Positions 35,763 to 45,084 are shown, numbered from the stretch's first letter. The stretch is DNA of 56,203 bases from Fuscovulum blasticum DSM 2131 (GCF_003034965.1 NZ_PZKE01000016.1:1-56203); one strand, 5' to 3'. Translations and numbers: made by a program. Notes: generated by a model not told the origin, from the letters alone.

Positions 35763-36787
35763 TGCGCTGTCTGGTAAAGGCGAAGGCGGAGCCGGGGCTT
35801 TGGGCCGAAGAGCGGCCGGTGCCTGCGATAGGTGCAGACGACGTGCTGATAAAGGTACGCAAGACAGGCATATGTGGTACCGACGTTCACATCTGGAACT
35901 GGGACGACTGGGCACAGAAAACCGTGCCGGTCGGGCTGGTGACGGGCCACGAATTCGCGGGCGAGATCGTGGAACTGGGCCGCAACGTGACCGACCTTGC
36001 CATCGGCCAGCGGTGCAGTGGCGAGGGGCATCTGATCGGCACCCACAGCCGGCAGTCGCGGTCGGGGCGGTTCCATCTGGACCCGGAAACCCGTGGCATC
36101 GGCGTGAACGAACCCGGGGCCTTTGCCGAATACCTGCGGCTGCCCGCCTTCAACGTGGTGCCGCTGCCCGACACGATTCCCGACGAGATCGGGGCGATCC
36201 TCGATCCGCTGGGCAATGCAGTTCATACCGCGCTGTCCTTCGATCTGGTGGGCGAGGACGTGCTGATCACCGGCGCGGGGCCGATCGGCATCATGGCGGG
36301 GGCCGTGGCGCGGCATGTGGGGGCGCGGCATGTGGTCATTACCGACGTGAACCCGGACCGGCTGCGGCTGGCGGCCGAGGTGGCCGACATCGTGCCGGTC
36401 AACGTGGCGACGGAAGACCTGCGCGAGGTGATGGGCCGGCTGAAACTGGTGCAGGGCTTCGACGTGGGGATGGAGATGTCGGGCAGCCCGGCCGCGTTCG
36501 ACCAGATGGTCGAGGCCATGGTGATGGGGGGCCGCATCGCGATGCTGGGCATCCCGCCGGGCCGGTCGGCGGTGGACTGGAGCCGGATCGTGTTCAAGGC
36601 GATCACGATCAAGGGCGTCTATGGCCGCGAGATCTTTGAAACCTGGTACAAGATGATTGCCATGCTGGAAAACGGGCTGGACATCGGCAAGGTCATTACC
36701 CACCGCTTCCCCGCCGACAGGTTCGAAGAGGGCTTCGCCGCCATGCGGTCGGGCACCAGCGGCAAGGTGGTGCTGGACTGGGGCTGA
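35762..36787 (+). CDS. tdh: L-threonine 3-dehydrogenase lacking structural-zinc cysteines
   Basis: 341 aa, same length as the E. coli enzyme. It oxidises threonine to 2-amino-3-ketobutyrate with NAD. The catalytic zinc ligands Cys38 (GICGTD) and His63-Glu64 (TGHEF) are intact, as are the Rossmann GAGPIGIMA and the Tdh-specific [14 protein letters not shown]. In the structural-zinc lobe, the positions of Cys93, 96, 99 and 107 of E. coli are Gly93, Ser96, Ser99 and Asp107 here ([18 protein letters not shown]). The enzyme may therefore have no structural zinc. Codons ATA, GTA, TGT and GTT, rare in this window, cluster at residues 23-42. Confidence 0.93.
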   Translation: MRCLVKAKAEPGLWAEERPVPAIGADDVLIKVRKTGICGTDVHIWNWDDWAQKTVPVGLVTGHEFAGEIVELGRNVTDLAIGQRCSGEGHLIGTHSRQSRSGRFHLDPETRGIGVNEPGAFAEYLRLPAFNVVPLPDTIPDEIGAILDPLGNAVHTALSFDLVGEDVLITGAGPIGIMAGAVARHVGARHVVITDVNPDRLRLAAEVADIVPVNVATEDLREVMGRLKLVQGFDVGMEMSGSPAAFDQMVEAMVMGGRIAMLGIPPGRSAVDWSRIVFKAITIKGVYGREIFETWYKMIAMLENGLDIGKVITHRFPADRFEEGFAAMRSGTSGKVVLDWG

Positions 36788-36798
36788 CGCCGCCCCCC

Positions 36799-36828
36799 GG
36801 CAGGGCGCGGCCTGTGCAGCGCCCTGCC
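36799..36828. terminator. Hairpin between convergent tdh and DUF3883 gene
   Basis: GGCAGGGCGC (36799-36808) pairs perfectly with GCGCCCTGCC (36819-36828) around a ten-base loop, in the 48 bases between two converging genes. There is no T-run on either side, so it may be a Rho-assisted or bidirectional end rather than a classical terminator. Confidence 0.5.
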
Positions 36829-36835
36829 CCGCCGT

Positions 36836-37672
36836 TCAGCCGAAATCGGCGCGGAAACTGGTGGCGGTCAGCGCCACATGGGCCGAAAGCGGCGGGCGCA
36901 GTTCGAAGGCGCGGGGGCTGCGGGCGAAGTTGAACACCCGCACCAGCCGCCAGTCGGCGCGGCGTTCGTCGGCCACGCGCAATTCGTTGGCCGAAATGTG
37001 GAAGGGCGTCCGGTCCCAGGCGCCGTTGGTGGTTTTCACCTCGATCAGCCGCTCGGCCCCTTCGGGGGTGAAACTGGCAATGTCATAGCCTGCCCCATCG
37101 CCGCGTTCCTGCGAGACCCAGACGATGCGGCGGGCCAGATCGTGCCGGCCCGCCCGGCGCAGCGTTTCGCGTTCATGCGCCAGCACCCGTTCTTCACCGG
37201 CCCGGCCAAGGCTGCGGTTGCGGTCATCGCGCGCCGCCACATCAAAGCGCAGGGCGATGGCGCGCAGCTTTTCGGCAAAGGCCGGGGCGGGTTCGTTGCG
37301 CAGGGTTGGCGGCGTGTCGAACGGCAGCGGGGCCACTTCGGAAACGCCTGCCGCCGCCGTGCCGGTTGCTGGTGCGGCAAAGTCCGGGTGGCGTTCCAGC
37401 CAGTGGTTCACCGGGCCGGCCAGCGCGGCCTGAAAGTTCTGCGCCGGCAGGTAGCCGGCAATGCGCGGGGCACCCAGCCCCATCAGCACGGCGCTGATGT
37501 TCTGGTGCTTGAATTCGATGGCGGCTTCGCTGCGCCCGGCCAGAAGCGGCTGCAAGGCGCGGCGGTGGGCGGCCTTGCTGTAGGGCCGGTCGGCAAGTTC
37601 AGCCGCCAGCATCGCGAAGTAATCCGCGACGATGGCTTCGTTTTCCAAGTCTGACCATGCCTCTTGCGCCAT
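36836..37672 (-). CDS. DUF3883 domain protein, putative PD-(D/E)xK-type nuclease
   Basis: 278 aa. Two parts: an N-terminal conserved region (DLENEAIVADYFAMLAAEL, then EFKHQNISAVLMGLGAPRIAGY in parts) and a C-terminal DUF3883 domain with GYDIASFTPEGAERLIEVKT. The Asp ... Glu-x-Lys spacing in that segment matches the restriction-endonuclease-like fold, so DNA cleavage or binding is plausible. DUF3883 domains often occur in DNA-defence proteins, but no helicase, methyltransferase or other partner gene is adjacent. The ATG at 37672 has a weak ribosome site. Function is inferred from fold only. Confidence 0.75.
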   Translation of the reverse strand: MAQEAWSDLENEAIVADYFAMLAAELADRPYSKAAHRRALQPLLAGRSEAAIEFKHQNISAVLMGLGAPRIAGYLPAQNFQAALAGPVNHWLERHPDFAAPATGTAAAGVSEVAPLPFDTPPTLRNEPAPAFAEKLRAIALRFDVAARDDRNRSLGRAGEERVLAHERETLRRAGRHDLARRIVWVSQERGDGAGYDIASFTPEGAERLIEVKTTNGAWDRTPFHISANELRVADERRADWRLVRVFNFARSPRAFELRPPLSAHVALTATSFRADFG

Positions 37673-37788
37673 GGCGGCACAGTGCCAGGCCCGGCCACGC
37701 CTGTCACCCCTGCCGAATGTCCGAGGCCGCAGCATAACGCGGCGGCGGCCCCGCAGGGCGCAACATGGCTGGACCTGTCTTGCAAGAT

Positions 37789-37865
37789 TGGTCGGGGCGA
37801 GAAGATTCGAACTTCCGACCTACGGTACCCAAAACCGTCGCGCTACCAGACTGCGCTACGCCCCG
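37789..37865 (-). tRNA. tRNA-Pro (anticodon TGG)
   Basis: 77 bases on the minus strand including encoded CCA. Acceptor CGGGGCG pairs with CGCCCCG; the D arm GCGCAGTCTGGTAGCGC is standard; the anticodon arm is ACGGT-TTTGGGT-ACCGT, giving anticodon TGG; the T arm contains AGTTCGAATCT. Confidence 0.97.
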
Positions 37866-37943
37866 ACGCGCGACCAGATAGCGCGGATTGGCGGGAAGGG
37901 AAAGCCGTTTGGGGCGCAGGCTGGCAAAAGGCTGGCAGCGCCG

Positions 37944-38444
37944 TCAGTTGCAGGGCCAGGCGGCATCCGGGGTGATGGCCGGGTGGCGCAGAACCGTGCC
38001 GGGCGCGATGCCCAGCCGGCGGGCCAGACCACCGTTGATTTCCAGAACAAACCGCGCGGTGCCGCCCGGGATGGGCGTCAGATCCAGCGGGACCGCGTTT
38101 TCATGCACCCGCGTCACCACCCCCGCCGCATCGGCAAAGATCATGTCCAGCGGGATCAGCGTGTTCTTCATCCAGAACTGCACCGGGCGCGCGGTGTCAT
38201 AGACGAACAGCATACCGGCATCCGGCGCAAGGGTCTTGCGGTTCATCAGACCCTGCGCCCGCTCGGCGGCATCATCGGCGACTTCAACCGCGAAGGTTTT
38301 CTTGCCGTCCGGGGTGCGCAGGTCGATCCGCGATGCAGAACAGGCCGCTTCGGCGCGTGCGGCGCCGAACGGAAGAATGGCCACAAGAACAGCCGCCGCC
38401 AGAAGGGCTGGCAGGCGCTGCTCGCTTGTGGACTTCGCCGTCAT
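37944..38444 (-). CDS. Exported DUF192 family protein
   Basis: 166 aa. A hydrophobic stretch LPALLAAAVLVAILPFGAARA after a short polar start is a signal peptide or anchor. The mature part is DUF192: FAVEVADDAAERAQGLMNRK, LAPDAGMLFVYDTARPVQFW, MKNTLIPLDMIFAD and FVLEINGGLARRLGI. DUF192 proteins are small beta-rich proteins of unknown function. Its ATG overlaps the stop of the cold-shock gene by 4 bases, so the two are made together. Confidence 0.88.
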   Translation of the reverse strand: MTAKSTSEQRLPALLAAAVLVAILPFGAARAEAACSASRIDLRTPDGKKTFAVEVADDAAERAQGLMNRKTLAPDAGMLFVYDTARPVQFWMKNTLIPLDMIFADAAGVVTRVHENAVPLDLTPIPGGTARFVLEINGGLARRLGIAPGTVLRHPAITPDAAWPCN

Positions 38445-39010
38445 TCGTCGTCGCCTGCCCCGTTTTCATCGCCGCCATGGGCATGGCTGCGCAGAGCCGA
38501 TTCCCAGCTTTGCACCTGAACGGCCATCCGGCCACGGCGCCCTTCGACGACCCGCAGCGACACCGCCTCGCCCGAGGCGAGATCGGCAAAGCCCGAGACG
38601 CGAAGCACCTCGACATGGATGAACACATCCTCGGGGCGGCCAAACACGTTGGCGAACCCGAAACCCTTGGCCTTGTCGAACCACTTGACCCTTGCGGGTT
38701 CCAGCGGCAACGCCAGCAGTTCTTCCGGCGAATGAACACCGGCATCTTCCCCCAGAGGGATGATGCTGCCTTCCGGCGGTTCGATCTTTACGACCTCAAT
38801 GGCCTGCACACCGCGTTGCGTGGTCTGTATCCGGACCGTGATCCCCGTCCCGTCTGCCACCGAGCTTTGCCCAAAATTGCGCAGCACGTTGGCATGAAGG
38901 AGGATGTCGGCGGTCGTACTGTCAGAGACGATAAAACCAAATCCCTTTGCCGGATCAAACCATTTCACCCGGCCCTGCACAACCTGCACGGCCTTGTCTT
39001 CTTCTGTCAT
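38441..39010 (-). CDS. Double cold-shock domain protein
   Basis: 189 aa with two CSD repeats. The first (residues about 10-75) has GRVKWFDPAKGFGFIVSD and ILLHANVLRNFG; the second (about 103-170) has ARVKWFDKAKGFGFANVF and DVFIHVEVLRVSGF. Both keep the RNP1-type KGFGF aromatic surface for single-stranded nucleic acid. An acidic linker joins them, and the C-terminus is acidic. Such two-domain CspA-like proteins are common in alphaproteobacteria. ATG 39010 is chosen over one at 39061. It is co-transcribed with the DUF192 gene. Confidence 0.92.
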   Translation of the reverse strand: MTEEDKAVQVVQGRVKWFDPAKGFGFIVSDSTTADILLHANVLRNFGQSSVADGTGITVRIQTTQRGVQAIEVVKIEPPEGSIIPLGEDAGVHSPEELLALPLEPARVKWFDKAKGFGFANVFGRPEDVFIHVEVLRVSGFADLASGEAVSLRVVEGRRGRMAVQVQSWESALRSHAHGGDENGAGDDE

Positions 39011-39080
39011 TCCCAGAGCCAGCTCCCCAGCAATTAGCCCGGCGCTACACATGCAGCTCAAGCGGGCGCGGATTCAAGCG

Positions 39081-39120
39081 GAATCGTTACTATGCGAACT
39101 GAATCGTTTACAGTTGATAC
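39081..39120. promoter_or_regulatory. A/T-rich upstream region of the cold-shock gene
   Basis: GAATCGTT occurs at 39081-39088 and again at 39101-39108, exactly 20 bases apart, and ACAGT-TGAT-ACTGT (39110-39123) is a small perfect inverted repeat. The block lies between pdxH and the cold-shock gene, both leftward, so it is the probable promoter region of the cold-shock gene. No known operator is recognised. Confidence 0.35.
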
Positions 39121-39123
39121 TGT

Positions 39124-39741
39124 CTAAGGGTTGAGACGCACAGAGGTCCAGCCCGTCTGAGGGGAACCTCGGGTAAAGCGGAAGCGGTCATGAAGCCGGA
39201 ACGCGCCATCGGCCCAGAACTCGATCTCGACCGGATGAATGCGGATTCCGCCCCAAAAGGGCGGGCGTTTCGGCACAGGCCCCTGCTGCAGCGTGACTTT
39301 TGCCACCTCGGCCATCAGGGCTTCCCGCGACGACAGCGGTTCGGACTGCTTGCTGGCCCAGGCCCCCAGGCGCGACTTCAGGCTGCGGCTGGCATAGTAG
39401 GCATCGGCCTGCGGACCCTCTTCGCGCGACGTCACGCCGCGGACGCGGATCTGCCGGCGCAGCGACTTCCAGTGCAGCACGAAGGCGGCCTTGCCGGTGG
39501 CGGCGATCTCGCGCCCCTTGGCCGAACCGTAGTTCGTGTAAAAGACGAACGCCCCGTCACCATTGCCGGACGATTCGATTTCCTTCAGCAGCACCATGCG
39601 GGCATTGGGCAGGCCGTCGGCATCGACGGTGGCCAGCGCGATGGCGTTGGGATCGTTCGGCTCCAGCGGCTCGGCCTCGGCCAGCCAGCGGCGCGCGATC
39701 ACGAACGGGTCGTCGCCCGCAAAGATGCCGGTCCGGTCCAT
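39124..39741 (-). CDS. pdxH: Pyridoxamine 5'-phosphate oxidase
   Basis: 205 aa. FMN enzyme that makes pyridoxal 5'-phosphate from PNP or PMP. Landmarks: [56 protein letters not shown], and the C-terminal [20 protein letters not shown], which is the PdxH signature end. Start at ATG 39741 with GGGAGAG upstream. Divergent from fabI across 128 bases. Confidence 0.96.
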   Translation of the reverse strand: MDRTGIFAGDDPFVIARRWLAEAEPLEPNDPNAIALATVDADGLPNARMVLLKEIESSGNGDGAFVFYTNYGSAKGREIAATGKAAFVLHWKSLRRQIRVRGVTSREEGPQADAYYASRSLKSRLGAWASKQSEPLSSREALMAEVAKVTLQQGPVPKRPPFWGGIRIHPVEIEFWADGAFRLHDRFRFTRGSPQTGWTSVRLNP

Positions 39742-39869
39742 CGCCCGCTCTCCCAAATCCTGCGCCCTCTGATCACCTGCCGGAGTGGCTGCTGCTGCCC
39801 TTGCGGCAAAGCTGCTTTCGCCCTACACGTCTTTCGCAAAGAACCGCAAGAGTGTGCAAGGAACTGCGT

Positions 39870-40700
39870 ATGTCAACCGGACTGATGGCAGGAAAACGGG
39901 GCCTGATCATGGGCCTTGCCAATGACAAGTCGATTGCCTGGGGCATTGCCCAGGCGGTTGCGGCGCAGGGGGCAGAGCTTGCGTTTTCCTATCAGGGCGA
40001 GGCGCTGAAGAAGCGGGTCGAACCGCTGGCGGCCAGCCTGGGCAAGCCCGTGCTGTTCGAATGCGACGTGGCCAGCGAGGAAAGCCTGGATGCGCTGTTC
40101 GCAAGCCTGAAGGCGGAATGGGGCCAGCTTGATTTCGTGGTCCATGCCATCGGCTTTTCCGACAAGAACGAATTGCGCGGGCGCTATGTGGACACCAGCC
40201 GCAGCAACTTCCTGATGTCGATGGACATCTCGGTCTACAGCTTCACCGCGGTCTGCCAGCGCGCGGCGGCGATGATGGGGCCGGGCGGCAGCCTGCTGAC
40301 GCTGACCTATTACGGCGCCGAAAAGGTGATGCCGCATTACAATGTGATGGGCCTGTGCAAGGCCGCGCTGGAGGCATCGGTGAAATACATCGCCGAGGAT
40401 CTGGGCCGCGACGGGATTCGCGTGAACGCGATCTCGGCCGGGCCGATCAAGACGCTGGCGGCCAGCGGCATTGGCGATTTCCGCTACATCATGCGCTGGA
40501 ACGAGCTGAACAGCCCGCTGCGCCGCAATGTGACGCAGGAGGAGGTGGGCAAGGCCGCGCTTTACCTGCTGAGTGATCTGGGCAGCGGCACCACGGGCGA
40601 GAACCTGCATGTCGATGCGGGCTACCATGTGGTCGGCATGAAGGCGATCGACGCGCCCGACATCGACATCGTGACCGGCAAGAAGGACGCCGGCCAGTGA
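39870..40700 (+). CDS. fabI: Enoyl-[acyl-carrier-protein] reductase (NADH)
   Basis: 276 aa. Last reductive step of fatty-acid elongation. The opening MSTGLMAGKRGLIMGLANDK with SIAWGIAQ is the FabI NAD site; the active site is Y157-x6-K164 (HYNVMGLCKAALE), the spacing that separates FabI from ordinary YxxxK SDRs. AAGGA lies 8 bases upstream of the ATG. The stop overlaps the GTG start of the LysE gene by 4 bases (GTGA). Confidence 0.95.
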   Translation: MSTGLMAGKRGLIMGLANDKSIAWGIAQAVAAQGAELAFSYQGEALKKRVEPLAASLGKPVLFECDVASEESLDALFASLKAEWGQLDFVVHAIGFSDKNELRGRYVDTSRSNFLMSMDISVYSFTAVCQRAAAMMGPGGSLLTLTYYGAEKVMPHYNVMGLCKAALEASVKYIAEDLGRDGIRVNAISAGPIKTLAASGIGDFRYIMRWNELNSPLRRNVTQEEVGKAALYLLSDLGSGTTGENLHVDAGYHVVGMKAIDAPDIDIVTGKKDAGQ

Positions 40701-41311
40701 CCCTTGCCGCCTTCCTTGCAGTGGCCCTGCTGCATCTGATGGCGGCGATAAGCCCCGGCCCGGCCGTGCTGATGGCGGCGCGCACCGGCGTGACCGAGGG
40801 GCTGCGGACGGGCTTCTTTCTGGCCTGCGGCATTGGCCTGGGCGGGGTGATCTGGGCCATGGCGGCGCTGTTCGGGCTGAACCTGGTGTTTCAGGCCGCC
40901 CCTGCCCTGCTGTGGACGCTGAAGATCGTCGGCGGGCTGTATCTGTTGTGGATGGGCTGGAAGATGTGGCGCCACGCGGCCGAGCCGCTGGACCTGTCGG
41001 CCTCTGGCCGGCCGCCGCGGTCGGCGGCTTCGGCCTTCCGGCTGGGCGTGATGACGCAACTGGCCAACCCCAAGCCGGCCGTGCTGTTTTCCGCCATCTT
41101 TGTTGGCACCGTGCCGCAGGGCACGCCGGTCTGGGTCTATGCCGCGCTGCTGACGGTTGTCTTCCTGAACGAGACCGTCTGGAACACCGCCGTCGCGCGC
41201 GTCTTCTCGCTTGACCGGACTCGCAGCGCCTATATCAGCCTGAAAACCGTTCTCGACCGCGCCTTCGGGGGGTGCCTGGCACTTCTCGGGGTGAAGATCG
41301 CCGTCCCCTGA
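40697..41311 (+). CDS. LysE/RhtB family amino acid exporter
   Basis: 204 aa, six hydrophobic segments. [20 protein letters not shown] after the first helix is the LysE-family signature, and [19 protein letters not shown] in the middle is typical of RhtB/RhtC. It starts with GTG at 40697 inside the fabI stop. It exports small neutral or basic amino acids or related compounds; the substrate is unknown. Confidence 0.9.
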   Translation: MTLAAFLAVALLHLMAAISPGPAVLMAARTGVTEGLRTGFFLACGIGLGGVIWAMAALFGLNLVFQAAPALLWTLKIVGGLYLLWMGWKMWRHAAEPLDLSASGRPPRSAASAFRLGVMTQLANPKPAVLFSAIFVGTVPQGTPVWVYAALLTVVFLNETVWNTAVARVFSLDRTRSAYISLKTVLDRAFGGCLALLGVKIAVP

Positions 41312-41322
41312 GAGGAGCGCCC

Positions 41323-41847
41323 ATGTCCGCCGAACGCCTGCCGCACGAAAAGGGTTTTCACGTCAGTTGGGACCAGATTCACCGCGACGCCCGCGCCCTG
41401 GCCTGGCGGCTGGATGGCAAGGGACCGGGCGAAGGCGGCACATGGAAGGCGGTGGTCGGCATCACCCGTGGCGGGCTGGTTCCCGCGATGATCGTCAGCC
41501 GCGAGCTGGACATCCGCATGGTCGATTCCATCAGCGTGAAGTCCTACCATTCGGGCGGCGGCAAGGCGGACCAGCGGCGCGAGGCACAGGTCATCAAGGC
41601 GCCGAACCCCGAGCTGATGGGCGATGGCACCGGCATCCTGATCGTTGATGACCTGGTGGATTCGGGCAAGACGCTGGAACTGATCCGCGGCCTTTACCCC
41701 AAGGCGCATTTCGCCTGCGTCTATGCCAAGCCCGAGGGCGAGAAACAGGCCGATACCTATATCACCAGCGTCAGCCAGGACACCTGGATCTTCTTCCCCT
41801 GGGACATGGCGCTGCAATACGTCCAGCCCTTCCGCGGCGCGGACTGA
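41323..41847 (+). CDS. gpt: Xanthine-guanine phosphoribosyltransferase
   Basis: 174 aa. Type I phosphoribosyltransferase. [20 protein letters not shown] is the PRPP-binding loop, and [20 protein letters not shown] the preceding PRT strand-turn; the C-terminal DTWIFFPWD contacts the purine as in E. coli Gpt. Salvages xanthine and guanine. ATG 41323 has GAGGAG upstream, 11 bases after the LysE gene. Confidence 0.93.
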   Translation: MSAERLPHEKGFHVSWDQIHRDARALAWRLDGKGPGEGGTWKAVVGITRGGLVPAMIVSRELDIRMVDSISVKSYHSGGGKADQRREAQVIKAPNPELMGDGTGILIVDDLVDSGKTLELIRGLYPKAHFACVYAKPEGEKQADTYITSVSQDTWIFFPWDMALQYVQPFRGAD

Positions 41848-41922
41848 CCGCTTCCTGTCGCCTGTCGGGCGCCCGTCGCGGGCGCAGACCCCAGGACAAG
41901 ACGCGCAGCGCACGAGGAGTGC

Positions 41923-43104
41923 ATGATGTCCCTGCCCCTGAATCCCGCCTTTGCTGCCACGGAACCCCCGCCGGTGATGGAGGCGCGGCGCTGGATCGCC
42001 GGCAAGAGCTTTGCGCCCGACCGCCCGCTGATCAATGTCAGCCAGGCGGCGCCGGTGGACAGCCCACCCCTGCCCCTGCGGCAGGCGATTGCCGAGGCGG
42101 CGCTGAACGACCCTGCCGCGCATCTGTATGGCCCGGTTCTGGGCCTGCCCGCGCTGCGCGAGGAAATCGCGGCGCAATGGTCGGCAGCCTATGGCGGCAC
42201 GATCCGCGCCGATCAGGTGGCGATCACCCAAGGCTGCAACCAGGCCTTCACCGCCGTCATGGCCACGCTGGCCGGTCCGGGCGATGAGGTGATCCTGCCG
42301 ACGCCGTGGTATTTCAACCACAAGATGTGGCTGGACATGGCATCCGTAACCACGGTGCCGCTGGACACCGGCGCGACGCTGATCCCCGAGGCCGCGGCGG
42401 CAGAGGCGCTGATCACGCCGCGCACCCGCGCCATCGTGCTGGTCAGCCCGAACAACCCCGGCGGCGTGGAATATCCGGCCGAAACGCTGGCCGCCTTCCG
42501 CGATCTGGCCCGCGCACGCGGTCTGGCGCTGATCGTGGACGAAACCTATCGCGATTTCGACAGCCGCAGCGGCCGCCCGCATGACCTGTTCACCGCGCCG
42601 GACTGGGATGAGGATTTCATCCAGCTTTACAGCTTTTCCAAAGCCTACCGCCTGACCGGGCACCGGGTCGGCGCCGTGGTTGCCGGCACGGCGCGGCTGG
42701 CCGAGGTGGAGAAGTTCCTGGACACCGTGGCGATCTGCCCCAGCCAGTTGGGCCAGATCGGAGCGCTTTGGGGGATGCGGAACCTGTCGCAATGGGTGGC
42801 GGGCGAGCGAGACGAGATTCTGGCCCGCCGCAAGGCGATGGTCGAAGGGTTCCATGCGCTGTCCGGCTGGAAACTTCTGGGCTGCGGCGCCTATTTCGCC
42901 TATGTCGAACACCCGTTCGACATGGCCAGCGATGCGCTGTGCAAGCGCCTGGTGGATGACTGCGCGCTGCTGATGCTGCCGGGCACCATGTTCCAGCCCG
43001 AGGGCAGCGCGGCGGGGCGGCGGCAGATCCGCATTGCCTTTGCCAATGTCGATGCCGCCGGCATTGCCGAGATGTTCCGCCGTCTGGCCGCGTTCCGCGC
43101 CTGA
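41923..43104 (+). CDS. Class I/II pyridoxal phosphate aminotransferase
   Basis: 393 aa fold-type I aminotransferase. LINVSQAAPVDSPPLPLRQA, YGPVLGLPALREEIA, TQGCNQAFTAVMATL, LVSPNNPGGVEYP, DETYRDF and YSFSKAYRLTGHRVG (with the PLP lysine) follow the aspartate/tyrosine aminotransferase plan. The start may be at either of the two adjacent ATGs (41923 or 41926); GAGGAG precedes them. The amino acid used is not apparent. It is separated from gpt by 75 bases and may be in the same transcript. Confidence 0.9.
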   Translation: MMSLPLNPAFAATEPPPVMEARRWIAGKSFAPDRPLINVSQAAPVDSPPLPLRQAIAEAALNDPAAHLYGPVLGLPALREEIAAQWSAAYGGTIRADQVAITQGCNQAFTAVMATLAGPGDEVILPTPWYFNHKMWLDMASVTTVPLDTGATLIPEAAAAEALITPRTRAIVLVSPNNPGGVEYPAETLAAFRDLARARGLALIVDETYRDFDSRSGRPHDLFTAPDWDEDFIQLYSFSKAYRLTGHRVGAVVAGTARLAEVEKFLDTVAICPSQLGQIGALWGMRNLSQWVAGERDEILARRKAMVEGFHALSGWKLLGCGAYFAYVEHPFDMASDALCKRLVDDCALLMLPGTMFQPEGSAAGRRQIRIAFANVDAAGIAEMFRRLAAFRA

Positions 43105-43215
43105 CGGCGGCGCACCACCGGGTCACGGGGCCGGGATTGCGCCGCCCGGCCATCTTGCCCCGCGCCCCCCTTCCCTCTAGACAGGCGGGCAAAGTTTCCC
43201 GCACAGGCGCATCCC

Positions 43216-45084
43216 ATGGCCAAGACCACCGACGACGAAGCCAAGAAACCCGTCAGCCGCGGCCAGAAAACGGCGGCCTGGCTGATGACCGGGATGCTGA
43301 TCCTGGGCCTTGGCGGCTTTGGCGTGACGAATTTCGGCGGCAATGTCAGCTCGATCGGGTCGGTCGGGGACATCACGCTGTCGGTCGATGACTATGCCCG
43401 CGCGGTGCGGCAGGAAGTGGCGGCCTTCTCGGCCCAGCTTGGCAGTCAGATTCCGGTGTCCGAGGCCATCGGCTTTGGCTTGGACCGCAAGGCGTTGCAG
43501 GGGCTGGTGACACGGGCCGCGCTGGATGACGCGGCGCTGAAGATGGGGCTGTCGGTTGGCGACCAGACGGTTGCGGCCGAAGTGCTGAAGATCAGCGCCT
43601 TTCAGGGCACGAGCGGCACCTTCGACCGTGCCGCCTATCGCCAGGTGTTGCAGCGCGAAGGTCTGACTGAGGCGGCTTTCGAGGAAAGCGTGCGGCGCGA
43701 CGTGGCGCGCAGCCTGTTGCAGGGCGCGGTCGCCGGCGGCTTTGCCGCGCCCGAGGCGCTGACCGAAACGCTGTACAAATGGATTGCCGAACGGCGCGGC
43801 TTCGCGATGATCCGCCTGACCGAGGCGGATCTGGCCGCCCCGGTCCCGGCGCCGACGGATGACCAGCTCAAGGCCTATTACGACGCCAATATCGCGGCCT
43901 TCACCCACCCCGAGGCCAAGCGCATTGCCTATGCCGCGCTGCTGCCCGAGATGATCGCCAAGGATCAGCCGGTGGACGAGGCCGCGGTGCGCAAGATGTA
44001 TGACCAGCGGATTTCGGAATTCGTGGTCCCCGAGCGGCGGCTGGTGGAACGGCTGGTCTATCCCGATCAGGCGGCGGCCGATGCGGCCAAGGCCAAGCTG
44101 GATGGCGGCGCCACCTTCGACTCGCTGGTGGCCGAGCGCGGGCTGACGATGGATGCGGTCGACATGGGCGATGTGTCGAAGCCGGACCTTGGCGCGGCGG
44201 GCGACGCGGTGTTTGCCGCGGCCGTGGGCAGCGTGGTGCCGGCGACAAGCGACCTTGGCCCGGCGCTTTTCCGGGTGAACGGGGTGCTGGACGGCGAAGA
44301 GACCAGCTTTGACGAGGCCAAGGACGGCCTGTCGGAAGAGCTGCGGATGGATGCGGCGCGGCGGGCGATTTCGGACAAGGTGGAAGAGATCGACGACCTT
44401 CTGGCCGGCGGCACCTCGCTGGAAGACCTCGCCCGCGAGACGGGCATGGAATATTCGACGCTGGACCATGTGGTCGGACAGCAGGGCGAGGCCCCGCTGG
44501 AGGGGTATCAGGCGTTCCGGGCGGCGGCCGACAAGGTGAAGGACGGCGATTTCGCCGAGGCCGTGGTTCTGGAAGACGGCGGCGTCGTGGCGCTGGAATT
44601 CCTGGAAACCGTGCCGGCGGCGCCGATTCCGTTTGACGAGGCGAAAGAGAAGGTTGCCGAAAGCTGGCGCGAGGCCGAGGTGAAGAAGGCCCTATCGGCA
44701 CAGGCCATTGCCTTCAAGGCGGCGGTGGAAGGCGGTGCCAGCCTGGGCAGCTTGGGGATTGTCGACCAGACGCCGGAAATTTCGCGTGATGGCTTTGTCG
44801 AAGGCGCGCCGCAATCGCTGCTGCCGGCGGTTTTCACCATGGCCGAAGGCGAGGTACGGGTGATCGAAGAGGGCGATTTCATCGCGCTGCTGCGGCTGGA
44901 AACCGTGAAACCGGCCGAGGCCACCGGCGAAGAGGCCGATGCCCTGCGCGCAGCACTGCGGGCGCAGATCGAACAGGCGATCTCGCAGGATGCCTTTTCC
45001 GCCTTTGCCACGGCTGTTTCGGCAGAGGCCGGCATTACCCTTGACCAGACCGCCATCAACGCCGTGAATGCGAGATTGCAATGA
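43216..45084 (+). CDS. ppiD: PpiD-like periplasmic peptidyl-prolyl isomerase/chaperone (SurA N-terminal domain)
   Basis: 622 aa. A single membrane helix at about residues 20-40 (TAAWLMTGMLILGLGGFGV) anchors it in the inner membrane. It is followed by a SurA_N-type region (DDYARAVRQEVAAFSAQLG, VSEAIGFGLDRKALQGLVTR) and a degenerate parvulin domain (FVVPERRLVERLVYPDQAAA to LGPALFRVNG). It helps fold exported proteins. Its stop overlaps the trpE ATG by 4 bases, so a folding factor is translationally coupled to a tryptophan enzyme. Confidence 0.88.
   Translation: MAKTTDDEAKKPVSRGQKTAAWLMTGMLILGLGGFGVTNFGGNVSSIGSVGDITLSVDDYARAVRQEVAAFSAQLGSQIPVSEAIGFGLDRKALQGLVTRAALDDAALKMGLSVGDQTVAAEVLKISAFQGTSGTFDRAAYRQVLQREGLTEAAFEESVRRDVARSLLQGAVAGGFAAPEALTETLYKWIAERRGFAMIRLTEADLAAPVPAPTDDQLKAYYDANIAAFTHPEAKRIAYAALLPEMIAKDQPVDEAAVRKMYDQRISEFVVPERRLVERLVYPDQAAADAAKAKLDGGATFDSLVAERGLTMDAVDMGDVSKPDLGAAGDAVFAAAVGSVVPATSDLGPALFRVNGVLDGEETSFDEAKDGLSEELRMDAARRAISDKVEEIDDLLAGGTSLEDLARETGMEYSTLDHVVGQQGEAPLEGYQAFRAAADKVKDGDFAEAVVLEDGGVVALEFLETVPAAPIPFDEAKEKVAESWREAEVKKALSAQAIAFKAAVEGGASLGSLGIVDQTPEISRDGFVEGAPQSLLPAVFTMAEGEVRVIEEGDFIALLRLETVKPAEATGEEADALRAALRAQIEQAISQDAFSAFATAVSAEAGITLDQTAINAVNARLQ

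Noticed and set aside
36836-37865. Integrated element at the tRNA-Pro gene
   Set aside because: No integrase, no repeat of the tRNA 3' end and no composition break near 37789-37865.
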